Positions 6,451-12,375 of a DNA stretch of 12,375 nt are shown one piece after another. Within the stretch, counting starts at the first letter, position 1, and every line of letters begins with the position of its first letter. A model generated the notes under the pieces. That model was not told where the DNA came from. It ran no database searches and saw nothing but the letters and a program-made list of their open reading frames with translations. A program made the translations under genes and the position numbers. The stretch is from CAZGRP01 sp964527995 (lineage in GTDB: Bacteria; Zhuqueibacterota; Zhuqueibacteria; Oceanimicrobiales; CAZGRP01): positions 1 through 12,375 of the forward strand of contig CAZGRP010000091.1 in assembly GCA_964527995.1 (NCBI GenBank). Reading direction: 5' to 3'.

Positions 6451-6512
6451 GGATCATCTGAGTCGTCAGAGCGGACCGTCTCCGACGCAGGGAAGAACAG
6501 GATGCGGAGGGC

Positions 6513-6762
6513 GACCCCGCAGTCCGGCGGTTGCCGGACGAGGAGGCGCACGGAGCCCGCGGAGGACCCCGCAGTCCGGCGGCTGCCGGACGAGGAGGCC
6601 GAAGCGGCCCCAANNNNNNNNNNNNNNNNNNNNNNNNNNNNNNNNNNNNNNNNNNNNNNNNNNNNNNNNNNNNNNNNNNNNNNNNNNNNNNNNNNNNNNN
6701 NNNNNNNNNNNNNGACCCCGCAGTCCGGCGGCTGCCGGACGAGGAGGCCGAAGCGGCCCCAA
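6513..6762 (+). repeat. Tandem array of hairpin-forming units interrupted by a scaffold gap
   Basis: Three units begin GACCCCGCAGTCCGGCGG at 6513, 6565 and 6714. Units 2 (6565-6613) and 3 (6714-6762) are identical over 49 nt; unit 1 has the same head but a different tail. Each unit holds a perfect 7-bp stem, GTCCGGC/GCCGGAC, around a four-base loop (GGTT in unit 1, GGCT in units 2 and 3). The unit length is not a multiple of three, so the array is unlikely to be coding. It lies just upstream of the sensor kinase gene. Confidence 0.85.
6614..6713. other. Assembly gap of 100 Ns
   Basis: Exactly 100 N characters, a conventional placeholder for a gap of unknown size. Both flanks are the same 49-nt repeat unit, so the gap most likely hides more tandem copies that short reads could not resolve. 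Confidence 0.97.
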
Positions 6763-6789
6763 AGCGTAACACGTCTTTTCGAGGTGGCG

Positions 6790-7860
6790 ATGAAAGCGAG
6801 GGACTTCCTCGAAACCTTCATCTACAATCTGCTGATCACGGGGGTGATTGGGGGGCTGCTGACCTTCGTGTCTCCAGGACGTGTCCTCTCCAAGTTCCTC
6901 TTCGCTTTCATTTTCGCCAACTGCATCGGCTTCAGTATTCTGATCGGGATGCGTCTGTTCCAGGGATGGCTTTGCAGACTGCGGCCTCTGGCTCGTGGGG
7001 CGGCTACCGGTCTGATCTGCCTGGGTGGCGGACTGGTGGGCTCGGAACTGGGTATGGTGATTCTCTACCTGGGGTTCGACGTATCGTGGGGCCTGAGGGG
7101 TTACCTGATTCAGGTCCTTCTCAACCTGTTTCTCGCCCTGTTCTTCGGCATCGGCGGGTACATCTATTTTTCCACCAAAGAGAAATGGCTGCAGACTGCG
7201 GCGGCGTTGGGCGAAAAGGAGGTCCGTGAGGCGGAGCTGGAGCGGCTGAAGGCCCGAGCGGAGCTGGAGGCGCTGCAGGCCAAGATCAATCCCCACTTTC
7301 TCTTCAACACGCTGAATTCGATCGCCGGGCTGATTTCCGAGAACCCGGAGGCCGCGGAGCGGGTCACCGAGAAGCTGGCGGGCCTGTTTCGATACTCGTT
7401 GCAATCCTCGCAGCGAGACCGCGTGCTTCTCGGAGAGGAGCTGGACGCTGTGCGGTCGTATCTCGAGATCGAGGCGACCCGGCTTGGGGAGCGACTCCGG
7501 TTCGACATTGTGGTGGAGGAAGGGCTGGCGGAGGTCGAAATTCCAGGCCTGCTGGTGCAGCCGATCGTCGAGAATGCCGTCCGGCACGGCATTGCGCCGA
7601 AGGTGGAGGGTGGCCGAATCGAGGTGAACGTCCATCGCGACGGCGATTCCTGCGTCATTGAGGTGCGCGACGACGGCGTGGGTATCCGACCCGGTGAGGC
7701 GGGTTCGGGCTACGCGTTGGGGAACATTCGTGAGCGACTGAAGGCCGCGTACAACGGTGCGGCGAGTTTGAGCCTGAATTCCTCGGAACGCGGAACCAGC
7801 GTGGAGATCCGCGTTCCGATCACGACGGGAAAGGACGCCGGGCCTGGAGTTTCGTCATGA
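6790..7860 (+). CDS. LytS-type membrane sensor histidine kinase
   Basis: The product is a 356-residue inner-membrane kinase starting at ATG 6790, with GAGG at 6781-6784. An open frame reaches upstream through the repeats and the Ns but is not credible coding. Four hydrophobic segments (about 10-28, 34-56, 69-95 and 103-127) form the sensor, which has no large periplasmic loop. A charged coiled-coil linker (about 140-165, KEVREAELERLKARAELEAL) leads to the His_kinase (PF06580-type) core: LQAKINPHFLFNTLNSIAGL with phospho-acceptor His169. The ATPase part has QPIVENAVRHG (257-267), DDGVGI (294-299) and GYALGNIRERL. This is the LytS/YehU class, whose members pair with LytTR regulators, exactly as here with a 4-bp gene overlap. 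The ligand is unknown; the short-loop sensor suggests a membrane or envelope signal. Confidence 0.93.
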   Translation: MKARDFLETFIYNLLITGVIGGLLTFVSPGRVLSKFLFAFIFANCIGFSILIGMRLFQGWLCRLRPLARGAATGLICLGGGLVGSELGMVILYLGFDVSWGLRGYLIQVLLNLFLALFFGIGGYIYFSTKEKWLQTAAALGEKEVREAELERLKARAELEALQAKINPHFLFNTLNSIAGLISENPEAAERVTEKLAGLFRYSLQSSQRDRVLLGEELDAVRSYLEIEATRLGERLRFDIVVEEGLAEVEIPGLLVQPIVENAVRHGIAPKVEGGRIEVNVHRDGDSCVIEVRDDGVGIRPGEAGSGYALGNIRERLKAAYNGAASLSLNSSERGTSVEIRVPITTGKDAGPGVSS

Positions 7861-8606
7861 AGTTTCGCACCCTGATTGTTGACGACGAGGCGATTGCGCG
7901 CTCACGGCTGCGGAAGCTGCTGGCGCGTCACGAGGACGTCGTTGAAATCGTCGGCGAAGCAGCCAGCGGGCCGGAGGCGCTGGAGCAGATCAACTCCCTG
8001 CGACCCGACCTGCTTTTACTGGACATCCAGATGCCCGGGCTCGACGGCTTTGAGGTGCTGCGCGCCCTGTCCGAGCCGCCGCTGGTTATCTTCACCACCG
8101 CCTACGATGAATACGCTCTGCGCGCCTTCGAGGAGAACTCGGTGGACTACCTGCTCAAACCCATCGAGGCCAAACGGCTGGCCGCCGCCCTGGAGAAGTT
8201 GAAGAAAATCACTTCGAAAGCCCAGGACGACGTGCAGGCCTCTCTGCAGAGCCTGCTGGCGTCGATCAAGCCGCGGGAATTTCTCCGCCGGGTGAAGGTC
8301 AGGTTGGGGGAGCGGGTGTTGATCATCGATGTGGGGGAGATCGCCTGCTTCCGGGCGGAGAGCAAGTACACCACCCTTTACACGCGGGACAAGGAGTATG
8401 TGATCGAGGACAGCCTGTCCAGCCTGGAATCCCGCCTCGACCCTCAGCAGTTCATCCGCATCCACCGTTCCGCCATCGTCAACGTGGCCTTCATCCAGGA
8501 GATCATCAAGCACCCTGGGGAGAACCCGATCGTCCGGTTGAGGCGCGTCCGCCCGCTGGAATTACCGGTGAGCCGGGGGTATGCGAGCAGCCTGGAGCGG
8601 ATCTAG
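7857..8606 (+). CDS. LytTR-family response regulator
   Basis: This 249-residue cytoplasmic regulator is translationally coupled to the upstream kinase (ATGA overlap). The receiver domain (about 1-120) has acidic pocket Asp9/Asp10 (LIVDDE), phospho-acceptor Asp56 (LLLLDIQMPGLDG), the Thr80/81 switch region and Lys101 (DYLLKP). A linker leads to a LytTR DNA-binding domain at about 143-245, recognised by RRVKVRLGERVLIIDVGEIA, FRAESKYTTLYT and FIRIHRSAIVNVAFI. LytTR regulators bind pairs of direct repeats upstream of their targets, often genes for envelope, toxin or transport functions. No target gene is obvious nearby; the methyltransferase 305 nt downstream is one candidate. I saw no convincing LytTR site pair. 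Confidence 0.94.
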   Translation: MKFRTLIVDDEAIARSRLRKLLARHEDVVEIVGEAASGPEALEQINSLRPDLLLLDIQMPGLDGFEVLRALSEPPLVIFTTAYDEYALRAFEENSVDYLLKPIEAKRLAAALEKLKKITSKAQDDVQASLQSLLASIKPREFLRRVKVRLGERVLIIDVGEIACFRAESKYTTLYTRDKEYVIEDSLSSLESRLDPQQFIRIHRSAIVNVAFIQEIIKHPGENPIVRLRRVRPLELPVSRGYASSLERI

Positions 8607-8627
8607 CCTGGATTACTCCCAAATCTT

Positions 8628-8770
8628 ACCATAAAGGCACAAAGGTCACAAAGAATAATATTCAATTCATGTGCTTACGGAGGCGGGGGCTGAGTTTTAA
8701 ACGCCCGATCTTTCACTCTCTGCGCAATGTCCTGACTTGTCAAGCTTTGTGTGCTTTGTGTCTTTGTGGT
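8628..8770. repeat. CACAAAG-family inverted repeat, copy 3 (best preserved)
   Basis: The 26-nt left arm (8628-8653, starting ACCATAAAGG) and right arm (8745-8770, ending CTTTGTGG) are complementary at 22 of 26 positions. Each arm repeats the heptamer CACAAAG, or its complement CTTTGTG, with 1- to 2-nt spacers. The left flank ATCTTACCA with the following CACAAAG words nearly repeats 4817-4846. The loop of about 90 nt shows no gene. The rest of the 8607-8910 interval holds nothing else I can name beyond the start-stop site at 8881. Confidence 0.78.
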
Positions 8771-8880
8771 TGTGAATCATCCAGGCTGACACGCCCCCAG
8801 TGAGAATGCGAGCACATCGGGTCTTGCTTGCTGACCGTCAAGCGTATCGCCGATCCCCGGTTCGGTCTTGATTTCATGCT

Positions 8881-8897
8881 AGGAGATGTTCATGTAG
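8881..8897 (+). promoter_or_regulatory. Shine-Dalgarno followed by a start-stop pair (ATG TAG) before the methyltransferase
   Basis: AGGAG (8881-8885) is the best ribosome site in the spacer, but the ATG 6 nt after it (8892-8894) is followed at once by TAG (8895-8897). The methyltransferase frame first offers GTG at 8911, then ATG at 8944. This could be a minimal start-stop ORF that loads ribosomes for reinitiation, or chance. Confidence 0.35.
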
Positions 8898-8910
8898 CCG
8901 CCGGCATTCT

Positions 8911-9876
8911 GTGAAGAGTAGAGCTCGGGAGATACTGGATTACATGCAGAAGTGGAAGCGCAAGGCATGGGTCCACAGGGTGATTGCGAAGTTCCCCATG
9001 AGGGTGACCTACCCTCTCTCCTATTTCGTCCAGCGCCGCTTCGGCAGTCTACGTCATGTCAATCCCACACCCCAGCTATCGGCCGGGGTCAAGATCCTGG
9101 ATCTGATTCGCAAGCACGGCAAAGAGCTCCGAGGAAAGACCTGCCTGGAAATCGGTACCGGCAGGCGGCTGAATGTGCCGATTGCCCTGTGGCTGGGCGG
9201 GGCGTCCAGGATCACCACCGTGGACCTGAACCCGTACCTCAGGGCTGAGCTGGTTTTCGATGATCTCGCCTACCTGCGGCGCAACCGGCAAGAGATCTTG
9301 GCTCTATTCGGAGATTTCTCCAGGGAGCGCGTTTTCGAGGAGCGCTTCTCACAACTGCTGCAGTGCAGGGAGGACTTCGACTCGTTGCTCGATATGCTGC
9401 ACGTTGAATACCTGGCGCCGGCAGACGGGGCTGACCTGCAGATCGAACCGGAGAGCATCGACTACCATGTCTCCCGCACCGTCCTCGAGCACGTTGCGCC
9501 TGCCGTCGTCGAACAGATTCTGTCGGAGGGAAAGAGGGTGTTGAGGAAGGATGGACTCTTGATTCACTTCGTCGACTTCTCCGATCATTTCGCGCACTCG
9601 GACCGATCGATTCCTCTGATCCACTTTCTGCGGTTCAGCGACCGCGAGTGGAGCCACCTTTCAGGGGATCTCTACATGTACCACAACAGGCTGCGTGTCG
9701 ACGACTTTGTTGGACTTTTCCGCCGTGTCGGTTTGCGGGTTCTGTTCGTCGACGCGAACGTCGACCCAAGGTCTTTGCGTGCGCTGCGGCAGGGCTTTTC
9801 TGTGGATGCGCGCTTTCGGGCCAAGAGCGACGACACCAACGCCACCGCAGACGGCTGGATCGTAGCGGCGCCCTGA
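8911..9876 (+). CDS. SAM-dependent methyltransferase (class I)
   Basis: From GTG 8911 the product is 321 residues and cytoplasmic. The Rossmann motif I is TCLEIGTGRRLN (77-88), motif II ends in Asp105 (TTVDLNP), and a post-motif segment VLEHVAP (191-197) leads to GKRVLRKDGLLIHFVDFSDH (207-226), the usual methyltransferase strand-4/5 layout. A basic N-terminus (MQKWKRKAWVHRVIAKFPMRV) precedes the domain and may be an amphipathic membrane contact. The start is uncertain: GTG 8911 has no Shine-Dalgarno, and ATG 8944 has GGGAG 12 nt upstream and would drop 11 residues. The substrate cannot be told; family members of this shape are often found with polysaccharide or lipid modification genes, but no such neighbours are in view. 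The gene is convergent with the hybrid kinase. Confidence 0.88.
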   Translation: MKSRAREILDYMQKWKRKAWVHRVIAKFPMRVTYPLSYFVQRRFGSLRHVNPTPQLSAGVKILDLIRKHGKELRGKTCLEIGTGRRLNVPIALWLGGASRITTVDLNPYLRAELVFDDLAYLRRNRQEILALFGDFSRERVFEERFSQLLQCREDFDSLLDMLHVEYLAPADGADLQIEPESIDYHVSRTVLEHVAPAVVEQILSEGKRVLRKDGLLIHFVDFSDHFAHSDRSIPLIHFLRFSDREWSHLSGDLYMYHNRLRVDDFVGLFRRVGLRVLFVDANVDPRSLRALRQGFSVDARFRAKSDDTNATADGWIVAAP

Positions 9877-10041
9877 TGGATGAACCCCCGGCAGGGGAGT
9901 GGACGGCGCGTCTCGTCACCCCGATCCCCGGGTTGCAGGGGTTGTTTCGGTTCACCGAGCACCCGAAGATCCGGCCTCCACAGATCACCGGCTGTCTTTG
10001 CTCCTGGGGCAGGCACGTTGGCGTACATCGATCGGCGGGGT
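9877..10041. other. Spacer between convergent genes
   Basis: This 165-nt interval separates the methyltransferase stop from the hybrid kinase stop. It contains a short GC stem (CCCC 9926-9929 with GGGG 9938-9941) followed by TTGTTT, which could be a weak + strand terminator, but the stem is only four base pairs. No other feature is supported. Confidence 0.3.
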
Positions 10042-12375
10042 CTACGCAAACGCCCCGGCAAGCGCCTCTCTGAGTTTATCCGCTGTAAAAGGTTTCTCGA
10101 TGTAGATCATCCCCGTCTCCCGCAGAAAACGTTGCGTTTCGGGACTGGCCACATCTCCAGTGATAAAGATGACCCGTTTGGCCCACTCCCCGTCCTCGCT
10201 TCGGATGGCCTCGAAAAACGCCCGGCCGTCCATTCCCGGCATCTTGATGTCGCTCAGGATGATGTCGTACTCTTGTTGACGGAGTTTTTGCAGCGCCTCC
10301 TCCGCTCGCAGCACTACGTCGACCCGGTGGCCCATTTTCTCCAGAAGGCTCTTGGCTGCTCTGGCCACGATCTCCTCGTCGTCGACAACCAGAATTTTCT
10401 TGCTTTCGACCACCGGTGCGACTGTACTCTTGCGCGAGACCGACGCTGTGGTATCGGAGCGCTGCGTGGAGGGCAGTTCGACGATGAAGGTCGTTCCCTG
10501 ACCCTCTTTGCTTTCGACCCAGATCCTGCCGCCATGCTCTTGCACGATTCCGTGGCATACACTCAGCCCCAGGCCAGTGCCTTTGCCGACCTCCTTGGTC
10601 GTGAAGAACGGGTTGAAGATCCTGCTCAGATTCTCTTTCGAAATCCCCGGGCCGTCGTCGATCACGTATGTGCGCACGAAGTCGCCCGCTACTTCGGTCT
10701 TGATGGTGAGCTTCCCGCCTCCGTGGGCCTCGACCATCGCCTGGTGCGCGTTCACAACCAGGTTGAGGAAGACCTGCTGGAGCTTGTGACGGTCCGCCCA
10801 GATGATCGGCAGTCGCGGCGCGAATCGGGTCTCGATCTCGATGTTGTCGACCCGTAGTTCATAGCCCTGGAGTTCGAGGACGTCCTGGATGACGTCGTGC
10901 AGATCCACCCAGTCCATCTCAGGGTGATACTTGCGCGCAAAGGTCAACAGGTTCTTGACGATTTTCTCGCAGCGCAGACCTTGCTCGTGGATGGCCTGCA
11001 GTGGCTCGCGAAGGTTCGCCGGCAGATCCTCTTGCAGCAAGAGCTCGGCGTAGCCGATGACTCCAGAAAGAGGGTTGTTCAATTCATGAGCGACTCCGGA
11101 GACGAGCTGGCCGACAGCAGCAAGCTTCTCCGAATGGAGGAGCTGTTGGCGCAGCCGCTTCTCGGCTGTCCGGTCTCTCATGATGTGCACGACACGGTTG
11201 GTCAACGCGCCTGCCTCATCGTAGATGGGATGGGTGGACACTTCGAAGGTGCCGGCGAGATAGGGGATGTCAATCTCTCCTGAAGCCTCCTTGCCGGTGT
11301 CGATGGTCTTCTGCAGCGGGCAGGCGCTGCACGGAGCCTCGGAGCCGTGGAAGATCTCATGGCATTTTCGCCCTTTCAGCTCCTCGGCTTTCAGACCGAG
11401 CCGTTCGGCGGTGGCTTTGTTGAAGGTCAAGATGTGGTGCTCGAGGTCGTGGACCGAGATCATGTCGCCGATCGCATCGAAGGTGATCTGCCATTCTCTC
11501 TTGCTGCGGTCGACCTCTTCGAACAGCTCAGCGTTATGCAGGGCGATCGAAGCGTGATCCGCAAAGATCATCGCCAGTGAGGCATCTCGTTGGGTGAAAG
11601 CTCCCGGGGTGGTCTTGTTGAAGAGATGGAGTACCCCGATTGTCTCTCCCTCGACGATGAGGGGCAGGCTGAGGAGGGATGCCACCCCGGCTTTCTTGAT
11701 GCCGGGATTGACTTGAGGATCGCCCTGGACATCATCGATGATGAGCGGATGGCGGGTGCGCGACACCCGGCCAGGAATCCCCTGCTCCGGAGCGGAGCCG
11801 ATTTCACGGACCAGCTCCGGCGGAATGTTGTGATGCCCGCATACGACATATTTGCCACGGGAGCGATCCAGGCGGAACAGTACGCCCGCCTCCGCAGGTA
11901 GACTGGCTACGGCTTTCTCGACGATCATCTGCAGCGTTTTGTGGACGTCGAGGGAGGAGAGAATGTCCTTGCTCATCTCGCTGATGGTCGTCAGGTTCTT
12001 GTAGGACTTGGCGAGGTCCTCCGCTTTCTCTTCCAGGTCTTTGTAGAGACGGGCATTTTCCACGGCCACGCCGATTTGATGGCCGATCGAAGCGAGCAGT
12101 TCCATCTGCGAGGGTGGAAAGCTTCGCTTGCTGCGATAGCCGACGATGAGGACACCAACCACCCTGTTCTTGGCGATGAGCGCAGCCCCTGCAGCCGCCC
12201 GTAACCCTTCCTGGCGCGCCATCCCCGGGTGTCCGACCAGCGGATCGCGCCACAGGTCTTCCGACGCCAGCGGTGTGCCGGAGGTTGCGATTCGGCCCGG
12301 AAGGCCACGCCCAAGAGGAAGATTGTTCGTGGCTTCAATAAAGCTTTCAGAAAGGCCGCGATACGTTCGATAGAC
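10042..12375 (-). CDS. Hybrid sensor histidine kinase, GAF-GAF-PAS-HisKA-HATPase-REC (5' partial)
   Basis: The frame stays open to the window edge, so the N-terminus is missing; 777 residues are visible, numbered here from the edge. The internal Met at 12222 sits inside the first GAF domain and is not the start. GAF 1 is about 1-110 (GRGLPGRIATSGTPL, ending ASIGHQIGVAVENARLY). GAF 2 is about 140-285 (EQGIPGRVSRTRHPLIIDDV, FADHASIALHNAELF). PAS is about 294-400 and carries Cys338, Cys349 and Cys352 (HGSEAPCSACP). HisKA has His430 (GVAHELNNPLSGVIGYAELL). The ATPase domain has Asn542, DDGPGI (573-578) and GKGTGLGLS (598-606). A C-terminal receiver has Asp665/666, phospho-acceptor Asp709 (ILSDIKMPGMDG) and Lys761. 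No transmembrane segment is visible, so it is probably a cytosolic sensor. The attached receiver implies internal phosphotransfer; no output domain or partner gene is in view. Confidence 0.93.
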   Translation of the reverse strand, partial: VYRTYRGLSESFIEATNNLPLGRGLPGRIATSGTPLASEDLWRDPLVGHPGMARQEGLRAAAGAALIAKNRVVGVLIVGYRSKRSFPPSQMELLASIGHQIGVAVENARLYKDLEEKAEDLAKSYKNLTTISEMSKDILSSLDVHKTLQMIVEKAVASLPAEAGVLFRLDRSRGKYVVCGHHNIPPELVREIGSAPEQGIPGRVSRTRHPLIIDDVQGDPQVNPGIKKAGVASLLSLPLIVEGETIGVLHLFNKTTPGAFTQRDASLAMIFADHASIALHNAELFEEVDRSKREWQITFDAIGDMISVHDLEHHILTFNKATAERLGLKAEELKGRKCHEIFHGSEAPCSACPLQKTIDTGKEASGEIDIPYLAGTFEVSTHPIYDEAGALTNRVVHIMRDRTAEKRLRQQLLHSEKLAAVGQLVSGVAHELNNPLSGVIGYAELLLQEDLPANLREPLQAIHEQGLRCEKIVKNLLTFARKYHPEMDWVDLHDVIQDVLELQGYELRVDNIEIETRFAPRLPIIWADRHKLQQVFLNLVVNAHQAMVEAHGGGKLTIKTEVAGDFVRTYVIDDGPGISKENLSRIFNPFFTTKEVGKGTGLGLSVCHGIVQEHGGRIWVESKEGQGTTFIVELPSTQRSDTTASVSRKSTVAPVVESKKILVVDDEEIVARAAKSLLEKMGHRVDVVLRAEEALQKLRQQEYDIILSDIKMPGMDGRAFFEAIRSEDGEWAKRVIFITGDVASPETQRFLRETGMIYIEKPFTADKLREALAGAFA

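Noticed and set aside
6513..6762. CRISPR array
   Set aside because: Units are directly adjacent without variable spacers, have a 49-52 nt period, and no cas gene is present.
6502..6789. N-terminal extension of the LytS-type kinase through the repeats and the gap
   Set aside because: The translation is repeat-derived Arg/Gly/Pro-rich sequence with Ns, the unit length is not a multiple of three, and ATG 6790 has a ribosome site and begins a normal LytS N-terminus.
9926..9947. Rho-independent terminator after the methyltransferase
   Set aside because: The stem is only four base pairs and the T run is interrupted; noted in the spacer entry but not called.
9880..10857. A 325-residue + strand open frame
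   Set aside because: It overlaps the receiver and ATPase domains of the hybrid kinase in antisense; the kinase motifs are unambiguous.
12220..12222. ATG at 12222 as the start of the hybrid kinase
   Set aside because: The same frame continues to the window edge and encodes the front part of a GAF domain, so the true start is outside the window.

Overview
The window is a high-GC stretch from a Gram-negative (diderm) bacterium, shown by a LolA-like periplasmic protein, an outer-membrane barrel candidate and several Sec signal peptides. A 100-N scaffold gap and many dispersed low-complexity repeats suggest a metagenome-assembled or draft genome. An acidobacterium or a similar deep-branching diderm would fit, but no marker here fixes the phylum.

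Left end (1-1053): the last 55 residues of the translation GTPase TypA/BipA. After it come a GA-rich low-complexity tract, a large imperfect inverted repeat (259-399), a broken VapC-type PIN toxin gene (424-804) and a pyrimidine-rich spacer ending in a perfect 8-bp inverted repeat (988-1020).

Centre-left (1054-6275): five genes on the + strand that look like one envelope export module. They encode a secreted TPR protein, a LolD/MacB-type ABC ATPase (4-bp overlap with the TPR gene), an FtsX/MacB-type permease, a LolA-like periplasmic protein (outer-membrane lipoprotein-sorting family) and a probable outer-membrane beta-barrel. A plausible path is inner-membrane extraction by ATPase and permease, periplasmic carriage by the LolA-like protein, and delivery to or through the barrel; the substrate is unknown. 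Two copies of a repeat family built on the heptamer CACAAAG sit between the last three genes, and each ends about 15 nt before the next start codon.

Centre (6276-6789): repeats only, including a tandem array with a strong hairpin in each unit, broken by the scaffold gap.

Centre-right (6790-8606): a two-component pair with a 4-bp overlap, a LytS-type membrane histidine kinase and a LytTR-type response regulator. A third CACAAAG inverted repeat follows (8628-8770), then a SAM-dependent methyltransferase (8911-9876).

Right end (10042-12375, - strand): a large soluble hybrid sensor kinase (GAF-GAF-PAS-HisKA-HATPase-REC), convergent with the methyltransferase and cut at its N-terminus by the window edge.

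I see no CRISPR array, transposase, phage gene, tRNA or rRNA. The most unusual content is the density and arrangement of intergenic repeats, followed by the five-gene export module.
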